From Nitrospira sp. (lineage in GTDB: Bacteria; Nitrospirota; Nitrospiria; Nitrospirales; Nitrospiraceae), in the NCBI GenBank assembly GCA_023248215.1, contig JAHFEW010000043.1:1-37822 (forward strand): a DNA stretch of 37,822 bases, written 5' to 3'. Below, one piece after another: positions 23,523 to 32,256 of the stretch. The notes beneath the pieces are model-generated. The model worked only from the letters and a program-made list of their open reading frames with translations. It ran no database searches and was not told where the DNA came from. A program made the position numbers and the translations under genes. Each line of letters begins with the position of its first letter. The first letter of the stretch is position 1.

Positions 23523-24068
23523 CTAATTCGGCGCTCCAGTTGAAACAGTCACCATCGCGGCTCTGAGGATACGATCTTGGAGGAGATATCCTTTTTGATA
23601 CTCTTCTACCACGTGGTTCTCGGGGATGGTGTTCGACGGTACCTGGGCGACCGCCTGCTGAGTAGCCGGATCAAAGGCCAGTCCGACACTCTCGACGGCT
23701 GTGACGCCAAATTTGGTGAGTGCGCCAACGAGTTGTTTGAGCGTCAATTCCACTCCCTGCGTCAGCGCATCGACAGAATTCGCCCCCTTGGACGAATTGA
23801 TGGCCCTCTCCAGGTTGTCCACCACCGGCAAGAGCTCCTTGAGGATCTGTTCATTACCAAATTTGATCTGATCCCGTTGGTCCCGCTGCGCCAGCCGTTT
23901 ATAGTTGTCGAATTCCGCTGCCAGCCGTAAATACTTCTCATTGAGAGCTTTGCACTCGTCGGTCTTGGCTTCCAGCGCTTGCTGGAGCTCAGAGGTTCCT
24001 TCAATGGATCCCTCGACAGAACCGTCTAAGTTATCGATACTCTGTGTCTTCTGGTCGTCTTCAGTCAT
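23523..24068 (-). CDS. grpE: Nucleotide exchange factor GrpE
   Basis: Releases ADP from DnaK and acts as a thermosensor in the Hsp70 cycle. The 181-aa product has an acidic N-terminus, a long coiled-coil helix (LQQALEAKTDECKALNEKYLR), the family segment AAEFDNYKRLAQRD, the LLPVVDNLERAI block and the C-terminal beta domain (AFDPATQQAV, then VVEEYQKGYLLQDRILRAAMV). A GTG three codons upstream is in frame; the ATG at 24068 has AGGTG at better spacing. No hrcA precedes it: the upstream gene is coaX. No CIRCE element is visible in the 135-base gap. Confidence 0.95.
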   Translation of the reverse strand: MTEDDQKTQSIDNLDGSVEGSIEGTSELQQALEAKTDECKALNEKYLRLAAEFDNYKRLAQRDQRDQIKFGNEQILKELLPVVDNLERAINSSKGANSVDALTQGVELTLKQLVGALTKFGVTAVESVGLAFDPATQQAVAQVPSNTIPENHVVEEYQKGYLLQDRILRAAMVTVSTGAPN

Positions 24069-24091
24069 AGTCTGCACCTACACTGGGGAGT

Positions 24092-24119
24092 GAGATAGCC
24101 ACCCGAGAACCGAAGTCAA
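24092..24119 (-). promoter_or_regulatory. Candidate promoter of grpE-dnaK-dnaJ-rsmE
   Basis: On the minus strand TTGACT (24119-24114), a 16-base spacer, then TATCTC (24097-24092), which would give a very short leader before the ATG at 24068. It fits sigma70 better than the sigma32 consensus. No CIRCE inverted repeat is present. Confidence 0.35.
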
Positions 24120-24203
24120 CGGGGAATGAGAAGAAATCATCGTTTTTTCCGATCGGTACATGCATTCGTGAGAGGATGAAGAGCGAAAGGAGGCGATGAG
24201 GAC

Positions 24204-24974
24204 CTACGTCAGGCAGTTCCGATGGTACAACAACTCCAATCCTTCAAGCGTCAGGAAGGGGCGGACTTCTCGGATGGATTCAGTTTCTTTGGCGATGATC
24301 GATGCGAGCCCGCCCGTGGCAATGACGGTGGTGGAATGTCCCAGTTCCCGTTCCATGCGTCGGACGATGCCATCGACCAGACCCACGTACCCGAAGAGGA
24401 GGCCGCTCTGAATGCCCCCGATCGTATCGGTGCCGATCACGGTCTTGGGTCGGATGATTTCCACTTTGGGCAGTTTTGCAGTACGGGAAAATAGGGCATC
24501 CGCTGAAATGCCGAGGCCGGGTGCGATCACGCCGCCGAGATATTCGGCCGACTTCGTCACGGCGCAGAAGGTCGTGGCTGTTCCGAAGTCGACGATGATC
24601 AGGTCGCAATGGTAACGCGCATAGGCGGCGGCGGCGTTGACGATGCGGTCGCTGCCGATTTCTTTCGGGTTGGCATAGCGCATGATCAGCCCGGAGTCGG
24701 TCTCGGGGCCGACGATGACGGGGGTGTGATGAAAATAGGTCTGCACCATCGACTCGAAGGTCCCGGTGAGCGCCGGCACCACGCTGGAAAGAATGCAGCC
24801 GGTAATCTGGGCCGGGGTGAGTCCTTCATTCTGGAGCAAATTGAGCAACAGAATGCCGTACTCATTATCGGTTCGCCGGGATTCAGTGGCCAGGCGCCAA
24901 TGACCGCGCAAGGTGGAGCCTTCGAACAGGCCCCAGACCACGTTGGTATTACCAATGTCGATCGCCAGCAGCAT
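24204..24974 (-). CDS. coaX: Type III pantothenate kinase
   Basis: Phosphorylates pantothenate in the first committed step of coenzyme A synthesis; unlike CoaA it is insensitive to CoA feedback. The 256-aa product has the ASKHA-fold phosphate loop LAIDIGNTNVVWG, the PANTO site region IGSDRIVNAAAAYARY with the catalytic Asp, DFGTATTF, and the C-terminal GYVGLVDGIV and VIATGGLA segments. It follows birA by 35 bases on the minus strand, so it is probably part of the valS-nadC-birA-coaX unit; birA-coaX neighbourhood is common. Confidence 0.97.
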   Translation of the reverse strand: MLLAIDIGNTNVVWGLFEGSTLRGHWRLATESRRTDNEYGILLLNLLQNEGLTPAQITGCILSSVVPALTGTFESMVQTYFHHTPVIVGPETDSGLIMRYANPKEIGSDRIVNAAAAYARYHCDLIIVDFGTATTFCAVTKSAEYLGGVIAPGLGISADALFSRTAKLPKVEIIRPKTVIGTDTIGGIQSGLLFGYVGLVDGIVRRMERELGHSTTVIATGGLASIIAKETESIREVRPFLTLEGLELLYHRNCLT

Positions 24975-25009
24975 CGTTATTCTACTCTAGCGCAATCGGG
25001 TGCGCAATT

Positions 25010-25888
25010 TCACCCTCGCAGGTGCACGACCTCCGCACTTCTGATTTCTAGAAGCGAGGGAGGGAACGCGGGGCCGGCATTCGGCGTGAGACGCAGACAG
25101 AGACAGCCGTCCGAGCCGATCGATTCGGCGATGCCCTGCACCACGCCCTGTTCCTCCAACGTCACACGGACTCTTTTGCCGAGCGTGGAACAGCGTTGCG
25201 TGAATTCGCCGATCATCCCAGTCGGGCCGTCGAGGAAGAGACGATCCATGCGTTGTTCAAGCCGGAGGAAGAGGTCGGCGAGGATCGCCACGCGGTCGAG
25301 TGACCGGCCACATTCTGCGGCGAGCGAGGTGGCGCCGGCTTTGAGTTCCTCGGGAAAACTGTCGAGATTGGCATTGATGTTCAAGCCGATTCCAATGACG
25401 ATGGCCATGGTCTTGTCGGGGGCGGACGTCTGTTCGCAGAGGATGCCGCCGAGCTTCCTCTCGCCGATTAACAGATCGTTCGGCCATTTCACGGAAACGA
25501 CGAGACCCGTGTGACTTGAAAGACAATCGGCCACTGCGAGCGCGGAGAACAGAGGAATCCAAGAAAGCCAGGGGCCTGCGCGTTTGGCTCCCGGCTCCGG
25601 CACCACGATCACCGAGCTATAGATATTGCCTTGGGCCGGCGAGTGCCAGGTCCGTCCCCGTCGTCCACGGCCGGCCGTTTGGCATTCGGCGATCATTGCC
25701 ATTCCATGAGGAATGGATTGACCGGCAAGTTGCTGCAGGTATGCCAGCGCGTCGGCGTTGGTCGACGCCGTCGACGGCATGTAACGCAGCATCCTTCCGA
25801 AAGAGTGGGTCAGCAGGGAGGCTCGAAGACGGTCTATGTCCAGCCGATCGGCGGGTGCCAGGGGGGGACCGTTAGCGGGTTCGCCCAC
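25010..25888 (-). CDS. birA: Biotin-[acetyl-CoA-carboxylase] ligase
   Basis: Attaches biotin to the carrier protein of biotin-dependent carboxylases. The 292-aa product has the biotinyl-AMP site AGRGRRGRTWHSP, the KWPNDLLIGERKLGGILCE block with the catalytic Lys, IGIGLNIN, and a short C-terminal SH3-like domain (LGKRVRVTLEEQGVVQGIAESI). The ~40 residues before the catalytic domain are too short for the winged-helix repressor domain of E. coli BirA, so this is a group I, enzyme-only ligase. It begins at a GTG and overlaps nadC by 17 bases. Confidence 0.94.
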   Translation of the reverse strand: MGEPANGPPLAPADRLDIDRLRASLLTHSFGRMLRYMPSTASTNADALAYLQQLAGQSIPHGMAMIAECQTAGRGRRGRTWHSPAQGNIYSSVIVVPEPGAKRAGPWLSWIPLFSALAVADCLSSHTGLVVSVKWPNDLLIGERKLGGILCEQTSAPDKTMAIVIGIGLNINANLDSFPEELKAGATSLAAECGRSLDRVAILADLFLRLEQRMDRLFLDGPTGMIGEFTQRCSTLGKRVRVTLEEQGVVQGIAESIGSDGCLCLRLTPNAGPAFPPSLLEIRSAEVVHLRG

Positions 25889-26768
25889 GGCGTCCTCGTC
25901 GTGCGGAGAGATCCATGCTGAGGTTGGCTGCGGGAGCGGAGTGCGTGAGGGCCCCCACTGAAATGAAATCTGCGCCGACCCGGGCCATGTCTTCGACGGT
26001 CTGCAGCGTCATTCCTCCCGAGACCTCGACCAGGGCGCGCCTCTTGATGAGATCGACGGCCTTCCGCACGAGGGCAGGGGACATATTGTCGAGCAAAATG
26101 ATGTCGGCTTCGCCCGCCAGCGCTTCCTTCACTTCTTGCAAGCTCTTGGCTTCCACCTCGATGCGCAGACCGTGCGGTGCGCCGGCGCGAGCCAGTCGGC
26201 AAGCTCCAGCCACATCGACGCCTGTCGAGCGCAAGACTGCGAGATGGTTATCCTTGATGAGCACGCCATCGCCGAGAGAAAAGCGGTGGTTCTTGCCGCC
26301 GCCCAGGTGAACGGCCCATTTTTCAAGCGCCCGGAGTCCGGGCGTCGTTTTGCGCGTATCAAGAATCTTGGTCGGATAGCCGCGAACGGCGGCACAAAAC
26401 TGCGCGGTGAGCGTGGCGATGCCGGAGAGCCGCTGTAGGAAATTCACGGCGACACGTTCTGCCATCAGCAGCGATCGTACATCGCCCTGCACCGTCATGA
26501 CAGGAGTCTCCGCCGAGACGGTGATTCCGTCCTGGATGTTCTTAGTGATGTGCAGCGAAGGGTCTACGGTCAGGAAGACCTCCCGCGCGACGGCTAGGCC
26601 GGCAACAGTCATGCGGTGATGGGCGACGATCGTGGCCCGTGCTGAAATGGCACGGGGAAACAGGGCGTTGGTGGTGACGTCGCCGTGGGCCAGGTCTTCG
26701 TCGAGCGCCTGCTGCACTGCGTTTCGAATGGTCTGGGTATTAAGAGGGCTGAGTGCGTTTTCGCTCAA
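25872..26768 (-). CDS. nadC: Nicotinate-nucleotide pyrophosphorylase (quinolinate phosphoribosyltransferase)
   Basis: Converts quinolinate and PRPP to nicotinate mononucleotide in de novo NAD synthesis. The 298-aa product shows DEDLAHGDVTTNAL, the AERVAVNFLQRLSGIAT block, the active-site segment ILDTRKTTPGLRALEKWAV, GGGKNHRFSLGDGVLIKDNH, EVEAKSLQEV, LLDNMSP and EVSGGM, all expected in the family. A basic tail (RRGRRGRTR) is extra. It overlaps valS by 29 bases upstream and birA by 17 downstream. No nadA or nadB is present here. Confidence 0.97.
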   Translation of the reverse strand: MSENALSPLNTQTIRNAVQQALDEDLAHGDVTTNALFPRAISARATIVAHHRMTVAGLAVAREVFLTVDPSLHITKNIQDGITVSAETPVMTVQGDVRSLLMAERVAVNFLQRLSGIATLTAQFCAAVRGYPTKILDTRKTTPGLRALEKWAVHLGGGKNHRFSLGDGVLIKDNHLAVLRSTGVDVAGACRLARAGAPHGLRIEVEAKSLQEVKEALAGEADIILLDNMSPALVRKAVDLIKRRALVEVSGGMTLQTVEDMARVGADFISVGALTHSAPAANLSMDLSARRGRRGRTR

Positions 26769-29499
26769 GGATATAAAGACCTATCTGGCCCAGCGCCTGC
26801 TGAAGTAACTGAGTCATTCGAGATTCGCGCTCGAGGCGATCACGGTGCTCGGTCAGCACATCAGGCGGAGCCTTGGCGACAAACTCGGGATTGCCGAGTT
26901 TCTGGTTTGTGCGAGTAGCTTCTTTTTCGAGCAACGCAATCTGCTTAAGGACGTTCTCTTTAACCTTCTCAAGATCGGCATCTTCCATGGAAGTCGCCAA
27001 TTCGACCAATCCGCGCGTCAAGGTAAGGAGATGAGGCATAGATATTTGGGTAGTGCTTCCGACCCACAGATCATTCACGTTCTCCATATGGTCGATGAGT
27101 TCTTTATGTTTCTTGAAGGTCGCATAGGCTTGATCCGTTTTCCCGTGAACCCTAAAATGGAGGCGTTTTCCGGCCGGATAACCGAGGATCGCACGCTCCT
27201 GATTCATCAGGCCTCTGCATTCTTCCAGCAGAGAGAATTCTTGCTCCGCTTCTTTGGAATCCCAGTCGGGCTGCATGACCGGGTAGGGTTGACGGACAAT
27301 GCTGGCTCCCTCATGCGGCAGGGTTTGCCAGATCTCCTCCGTGATGAACGGCATAAATGGATGGAGGAGGCGCATCATGGTTTCAAAGGTCTCGGCCAGT
27401 GTATGCCTGGTCGCCTTCGCGCTCTCGGAGGCATTGTCCTTGAGAGCAGGCTTGATCATCTCAATGTATTTGTCGCAGTACTCGTGCCAGATGAATTGAT
27501 AGAGCGCGCTTGAGGCCCGATCAAACCGATACTGCTCCAACTCCTGAGTGACCGTGTGAATAGTGGCGTTCAGACGGCTGAGGATCCAGCGATCAGGAAA
27601 GGACCGCTGAGCTGGCGGGACCTCGACTCGTTCGCCGTCCAGATGCATGAGAAGGAAGCGGGCCGCATTCCAGATCTTGTTGGTAAAATTGCGATAGCCC
27701 TCGATGCGTTCTTCAGCCAGCTTGACGTCGCGGCCTGGTGACGCCATCGCGGCCATGGTAAACCGCAAGGCATCGGTGCCGTACTGTTCCATGACATGCA
27801 AGGGATCGATGACGTTGCCCTTGGACTTGCTCATCTTCTGCCCTTCGGCATCGCGGACCAGCGCATGGATGTACACGTCGCGAAACGGCACCTCGCCCAT
27901 GAATTTCAGGCCCATCATGATCATGCGCGCGACCCAGAAAAAAAGAATGTCGAGCCCGGTCACTAGGGTTGAAGTGGGGTAGAAGGTCTTCAGTTCAGGC
28001 GTCTGGCGAGGCCAGCCCAAGGTTGAAAAGGGCCAGAGGGCAGATGAGAACCAGGTGTCCAGCACGTCGGGGTCCTGTACCAACGCATCTGAATGGCCCT
28101 TGGCGCAGGCGGCCGGTTTGGTTTTCGCGACAATCACGGACGCGTCGGACGGAATTAAGGGAGCCCCATCGGATAACCGACGCAGAAACGGGCTTCCATA
28201 ACAGGTTTCGCAATACCAGGCGGGGATCTGATGGCCCCACCAAATCTGCCGTGAGACACACCAGTCCTTGATGTCCCGCATCCAGCCGAGATAGTTGTTC
28301 TTCCAGGCTTCTGGAATGATCCTGACCCGACCGTCCTCGACCGCTTGAATCGCCGGTTCGGCCAGCGGCTTAATTTTGACGAACCACTGATCCGACAGGA
28401 GTGGCTCAACCACCGTCTTGCAGCGATAACATTTGCCGAGCGCCATTTTGTGGGGTTCAGATTTCTCTAGCAGGCCTTGATCGGTCAGCAGCTGTTCGAT
28501 CCTGGGCCTGGCTTTGGCGACGGGAAGTCCCTCGACCGCTTGGATTACGTTGGGATCCGCCAGCGCGCCTTCCACATGAAGGTTGGCATGGATATCCATG
28601 ATTTTGATGCGAGGCAACCCCTGCCGTTCTCCCGCTTCAAAGTCATTGAAGTCGTGTGCCGGCGTGATCTTGACTGCTCCGGTGCCGAATTCACGGTCCA
28701 CCAGGATCGAATCACCCACAATGGGGATCGTTCGTGTGGTCAGGGGAAGTTGAACTCGTTTGCCGATGAGATGGCGATAGCGCTCGTCTTCGGGATGCAC
28801 GGCAACGGCGGAGTCGCCGAGCAGGGTTTCGGGGCGTGTGGTCGCGATCAGGAGATATTGCGACGGGTCATCAGCGAGGGGATAGCGAATCGTATAGAGC
28901 TTGCCGGTGATCTCTTCGTGCTCGACCTCAATGTCGGACAACGCGGTCAGGCAACGTGGGCACCAGTTGATCAGTCGTTCGCCGCGATACAAGAGGCCAT
29001 CTTCGTGAAGTCGGACAAACACCTCTCTGACCGCTTCCGAGAGCCCCTCGTCCATGGTGAAGCGCTCGCGCTCCCAATCGCATGAGGCGCCCAACCGTTT
29101 GAGCTGGGAAATAATGGTCCCCCCAGACTTCTCTTTCCATTGCCACACGCGCTTGAGAAACGCGTCCCGTCCGAGCGCCTCCCGCGAGGTGCCTTCCGCC
29201 TGCAGTTGCCGTTCGACCACATTTTGGGTAGCAATACCCGCATGGTCCATGCCTGGCATCCAGAGCGTATTGCGTCCCTGCATGCGACGCCAGCGGATCA
29301 AAATATCCTGAAGGGTGTTATTCAGCGCATGGCCGACATGGAGCGAACCCGTCACGTTCGGGGGAGGGATCACGATGGAATAGGGCTGTCCGGGATCGGT
29401 CGGACTGGCGTGAAACATGCCGGCGTCAATCCAGCGCTGGTACCAGCGATTTTCGACGTCGTGCGGACTGTAGGTCTTGTCGAGTTGTGAGGTGGACAT
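26740..29499 (-). CDS. valS: Valine-tRNA ligase
   Basis: Charges tRNA-Val and edits threonine. The product (919 aa from this start) has the class I HIGH motif in PPPNVTGSLHVGHALN, the editing (CP1) domain with TTRPETLLGD and its conserved DFND segment, the KMSKS motif in GQKMSKSKGNVIDP, an anticodon-binding domain and the C-terminal coiled-coil arm (about residues 850-915) typical of ValRS. An ATG at 29544 gives 15 more residues, but MSTSQLDKTYSPHDVE fits the usual N-terminus better. Neither start has a strong ribosome binding site. It is the first gene of a four-gene minus-strand unit. Confidence 0.97.
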   Translation of the reverse strand: MSTSQLDKTYSPHDVENRWYQRWIDAGMFHASPTDPGQPYSIVIPPPNVTGSLHVGHALNNTLQDILIRWRRMQGRNTLWMPGMDHAGIATQNVVERQLQAEGTSREALGRDAFLKRVWQWKEKSGGTIISQLKRLGASCDWERERFTMDEGLSEAVREVFVRLHEDGLLYRGERLINWCPRCLTALSDIEVEHEEITGKLYTIRYPLADDPSQYLLIATTRPETLLGDSAVAVHPEDERYRHLIGKRVQLPLTTRTIPIVGDSILVDREFGTGAVKITPAHDFNDFEAGERQGLPRIKIMDIHANLHVEGALADPNVIQAVEGLPVAKARPRIEQLLTDQGLLEKSEPHKMALGKCYRCKTVVEPLLSDQWFVKIKPLAEPAIQAVEDGRVRIIPEAWKNNYLGWMRDIKDWCVSRQIWWGHQIPAWYCETCYGSPFLRRLSDGAPLIPSDASVIVAKTKPAACAKGHSDALVQDPDVLDTWFSSALWPFSTLGWPRQTPELKTFYPTSTLVTGLDILFFWVARMIMMGLKFMGEVPFRDVYIHALVRDAEGQKMSKSKGNVIDPLHVMEQYGTDALRFTMAAMASPGRDVKLAEERIEGYRNFTNKIWNAARFLLMHLDGERVEVPPAQRSFPDRWILSRLNATIHTVTQELEQYRFDRASSALYQFIWHEYCDKYIEMIKPALKDNASESAKATRHTLAETFETMMRLLHPFMPFITEEIWQTLPHEGASIVRQPYPVMQPDWDSKEAEQEFSLLEECRGLMNQERAILGYPAGKRLHFRVHGKTDQAYATFKKHKELIDHMENVNDLWVGSTTQISMPHLLTLTRGLVELATSMEDADLEKVKENVLKQIALLEKEATRTNQKLGNPEFVAKAPPDVLTEHRDRLERESRMTQLLQQALGQIGLYILERKRTQPS

Positions 29500-29597
29500 A
29501 AGTCTTGGACGCGTCTGAGCCGCGACGCGGGCGCATCTTAACATGCGCTGCCTGGGCTCACAAGATAACGGCGACTCGTCTGAAACGGTTCAAAAGG

Positions 29598-29627
29598 TTG
29601 TGGCGGACTGAAGCCCTGTGTTATACA
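29598..29627 (+). promoter_or_regulatory. Candidate promoter for the small basic protein gene
   Basis: TTGTGG (29598-29603), an 18-base spacer, then TATACA (29622-29627), 66 bases before the ATG at 29694. The -10 box is good and the -35 moderate. Confidence 0.35.
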
Positions 29628-29693
29628 TCCCGCGGTTCAGTAGGGTGACCGACATCGCCAGTCCGAGAGTCCATAACCGTTGGAGGAGACATT

Positions 29694-29813
29694 ATGCCGA
29701 GGGGACGAGAGAAGGATCGGAAGGTTCGCAAGAAGCATCGGAAGAACGTGGCGCGTGTGAAGGGGCTGGCCAAGACCCGTCGTGCGGCGGCGAAGAAAGT
29801 GAAGCGAGGATAG
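29694..29813 (+). CDS. 39-aa highly basic small protein
   Basis: A clear GGAGGAG lies about five bases before the ATG. The product, starting MPRGREKDRKVRKKHRKN and ending AAAKKVKRG, has 19 Lys or Arg in 39 residues and one His, with no acidic residues beyond one Glu and one Asp near the N-terminus. Such composition fits RNA or ribosome binding, like very small ribosomal or ribosome-associated proteins. I recall similar unnamed small proteins in delta-proteobacteria and Nitrospirota, but I cannot confirm that here. It is divergent from valS and ends 12 bases from the convergent response regulator gene. Short enough to be missed by many gene finders. Confidence 0.75.
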   Translation: MPRGREKDRKVRKKHRKNVARVKGLAKTRRAAAKKVKRG

Positions 29814-29825
29814 GCGAACGAGACG

Positions 29826-30995
29826 TTAGTCGGGAGAGCTCAACCGCTTGATCTCTGCCCGTACCTGAGTTTCCGCCATCTCCGGAACGATCCGCTGGAC
29901 CGCTTGCTGGATCGGATCCTTTGCCATTTCGTGCACAATTTCATCGGCCGCCTGCCGCGCACAGTTCGCGGCGACGCGCTCGACTTCCTTCTGCACCAGC
30001 TGGTCGATTATTCCAAGGTGTGTTTGCAGGGCCTCTGGCAGGTGTTTCTTTACCCCGGTTTCCGTGAGGTCACCCAGCAGTTTCCCCGCAGACTGCTCCA
30101 CCAATGTAGGTGCCAGGTCTGAGACGGCCTGGCGAACCGTTGTCTCGACGCCGGCGAGATGGGTCGGGATCTGACGGCGCAATTCCTCTTGAATCAGGTC
30201 GCGCATGGCGGTCCGCAAACGTTCCGGGGCGAGCGCCTCTGCGAGCTGTCTTGTCACTTCTGTCTGCACGGCCGATCGCACGGCGATGCCCACTTGTCCG
30301 GCGACTTCCCGGGCAATGGCCGGCGGCAGTAGTTCGTTGATCTTCCGGTCGGCTTGTAGCGCGACCGATTGCAACAAATGATCGAACAGTCCCTTCATCA
30401 TCGCGTCCCCGTCGGCCCCGGCCGAGGCCGACGCAGCACTGGAAGGGGAGGGGGTGGCAGCTTGAGAGGGTAATGGGGACATGGGCGTCGGCTCCTTCTC
30501 CGTCTCATTGTGGGTGGCGTCATCGGCGGAGGCATTCCGCGGCGAATCGTCATCTTCATCGTCGGTGGCCATGGAGACGGGTGGCCAGGTGCGTGCCTTC
30601 GCAGGTTTTCCGCTGCCCTGTTTTCCCGCGCCGTTCAGTATGCCGTTGATCGTGTCGAGGAGCTGTTCACTCTGGAAGGGCTTCTTGAGGAAGGCCCGGA
30701 CACCGAGGGTGCGCAGCTTGCTCTCGTCCACCCGGTCGGATGCATCCACGATAGAGACGATCAGCGTTTCAGCCAAATTGTCTTGTCGGCCGATCTCTTT
30801 GCAGAAACCGGAGAAGGTCATGTTCTCGAGATGAAAGTCCGCGATGACGAGAGCGGGGCTCAGCTTGCGGGCCGCCTCCAGGGCTGTCGGGCCATCGTGA
30901 AATCCGATGACCCTGTAGCCTTCGGGGGCGGAAATTTGTTCCACCATGCGACGCACGGCGGGACTGCTGTCGATCACAAAGATGGTGGATCCCAT
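29826..30995 (-). CDS. Response regulator with REC domain and long helical C-terminal region
   Basis: The 389-aa product has a CheY-like receiver domain at about 1-120: D9, phospho-acceptor D53 (VIADFHLE), S81 in place of the switch Thr/Ser, and K105 in FLKKPF. A Ser/Pro/Ala-rich acidic linker at about 125-200 follows. Then comes a ~190-residue amphipathic helical region with repeated motifs, the last being VPEMAETQVRAEIKRL. There is no DNA-binding or enzymatic output domain, so it may signal through protein contacts. A TTG and a GTG lie upstream in frame (31007, 31004); I use the ATG at 30995 with GGTGA before it. No histidine kinase is nearby. Confidence 0.85.
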   Translation of the reverse strand: MGSTIFVIDSSPAVRRMVEQISAPEGYRVIGFHDGPTALEAARKLSPALVIADFHLENMTFSGFCKEIGRQDNLAETLIVSIVDASDRVDESKLRTLGVRAFLKKPFQSEQLLDTINGILNGAGKQGSGKPAKARTWPPVSMATDDEDDDSPRNASADDATHNETEKEPTPMSPLPSQAATPSPSSAASASAGADGDAMMKGLFDHLLQSVALQADRKINELLPPAIAREVAGQVGIAVRSAVQTEVTRQLAEALAPERLRTAMRDLIQEELRRQIPTHLAGVETTVRQAVSDLAPTLVEQSAGKLLGDLTETGVKKHLPEALQTHLGIIDQLVQKEVERVAANCARQAADEIVHEMAKDPIQQAVQRIVPEMAETQVRAEIKRLSSPD

Positions 30996-31007
30996 CTCAT
31001 TCACCAA

Positions 31008-31530
31008 GGTTTCACCGCTAGTGCGACGCTAACAAAGGCCTTTCGACCTGTCAAAGAAAACGCCGAAATCAACTGACCTTTGAGTTGGCCGTCCTGGTCA
31101 CTCGTCGTTCGTCTCTCCTATGAAGCACGAGCAAATGGCGTATAGCCAATGGCACATAGTCCGGAACGGAGTCAGGCCCTGGGGTCTGACCTCAACGATA
31201 ACCAGTCTCCATCGGCCATAACCTCAGATCCCTGACGAGATACACTTCACGGCGGTTGAACAGAGCGCTGGCGGACTTTTTCAACATCCTGCTAGAATCC
31301 AATCGCCATGCCAGAAGGATCCATGACTGAGGCCTGCCGCAAGTCGTCGAATTGGCACGACATGACTCGTCGCACTTGGGGCGAGGTTGGTTTGGATGGG
31401 CATGGAGTAGACCACGAATGTCCTCGAGGTCGGCAAGGGCGGACATTCTTGCGCGCAGGTTCGGCGAGCGCCTGTCGATGCCTCGCAATTTCTGTTCAAT
31501 CACCCGTAGCCTGAGGAGCCACACGTCACG
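31008..31530. other. Intergenic region, no gene seen
   Basis: Short frames on both strands (for example 31192-31635 minus) have no ribosome binding site and no family likeness. The region holds a near-perfect 20-bp palindrome (31171-31190) and, around 31270-31300, a segment (GGCGGACTTTTTCAACATCCTGC) that looks like interspersed intergenic repeat sequence; I cannot confirm other copies from this window. Confidence 0.45.
31171..31190. repeat. 20-bp near-perfect palindrome
   Basis: GTCAGGCCCTGGGGTCTGAC folds on itself with nine base pairs, including one G-T wobble, around a minimal loop. There is no T-tract. The GGGGTCTGAC end resembles motifs found in REP-type intergenic repeats; that comparison is from memory only. 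Confidence 0.45.
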
Positions 31531-32256
31531 ATGACCCAGAGTCGAATTCAAGTCGTTTTTTTTGATGCCGCCGACACCTTGTTCCACATCCACGGGTCCG
31601 TTGCGGACGTCTACCTGCAGTACGCGGAGAAACACGGGTTCAAGAAGACAGGGGAATCGTTAGGAGCGATCAAGTCGGCATTTGGGCGTGCATTTCGCGA
31701 GGCGCCGCCGCCGGTGTTTGCCGCCACGGAGCCCGCGGCAATCAAACAATCGGAACGTTTGTGGTGGTTCGACATCGTGCACAATGTGTTCTATCGCGTC
31801 GGGATGTTCGAGGCCTTCGACGAGTTTTTTGAAGAGGTGTTTGCGGTGTTTGAACGGCCGGATTCGTGGCGGCTGTTTCCGGAGACCCTGGATGTGCTCA
31901 AGACGCTGAAAGCTCAAGGATTCGAGCTGGGTATCATTTCCAATTTTGACTCACGGTTGTTTTCTGTCTTGCGTGGGTTAGAGATCGCCGAGCTCTTCGA
32001 TACGATCACCATTTCGAGTCTGGCCCATGCCGCCAAACCGTCCGCACGTATTTTTCAGCAGGCCTTGGACAAGCACGCGGTCGATCCGGCGGATGCGCTC
32101 CATGTCGGCGATAGCGAGCGGGATGATGTGAAGGGCGCGCAGAGTGTTGGGCTGACCGGGGTGCTGTTGGCGCGCGGGGAGCCATCGCGTCCTTCGAACG
32201 GGACCACAATTGCCAGTCTCAACGACCTGCTGCCTCTCCTCTCACGTCTGCAGTAA
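31531..32256 (+). CDS. HAD-superfamily hydrolase (REG-2/HDHD3-like)
   Basis: The 241-aa product is a subfamily IA HAD phosphatase-like enzyme. Motif I is FFDAADTLF with nucleophile D12. Motif II is ISNFDSR, motif III the Lys in AHAAKPSARIF, and motif IV HVGDSERDDVKGA. The usual acid/base Asp two residues after the nucleophile is Ala14, as in several REG-2/HDHD3-like proteins, with D15 beside it. This weakens a standard phosphatase assignment. A helical cap lies at about 20-120. GAGGAG precedes the ATG with rather long spacing. Its 3' end overlaps the convergent sirtuin gene by 15 bases. Substrate unknown. Confidence 0.85.
   Translation: MTQSRIQVVFFDAADTLFHIHGSVADVYLQYAEKHGFKKTGESLGAIKSAFGRAFREAPPPVFAATEPAAIKQSERLWWFDIVHNVFYRVGMFEAFDEFFEEVFAVFERPDSWRLFPETLDVLKTLKAQGFELGIISNFDSRLFSVLRGLEIAELFDTITISSLAHAAKPSARIFQQALDKHAVDPADALHVGDSERDDVKGAQSVGLTGVLLARGEPSRPSNGTTIASLNDLLPLLSRLQ

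Noticed and set aside
22318-23526. Plus-strand open frame of 402 codons opposite dnaK
   Set aside because: Shadow frame; DnaK is complete and conserved on the other strand.
29618-29851. 77-codon plus frame overlapping the small basic protein gene
   Set aside because: It has no ribosome binding site; the frame shifted by one with GGAGGAG before ATG at 29694 is the better gene.
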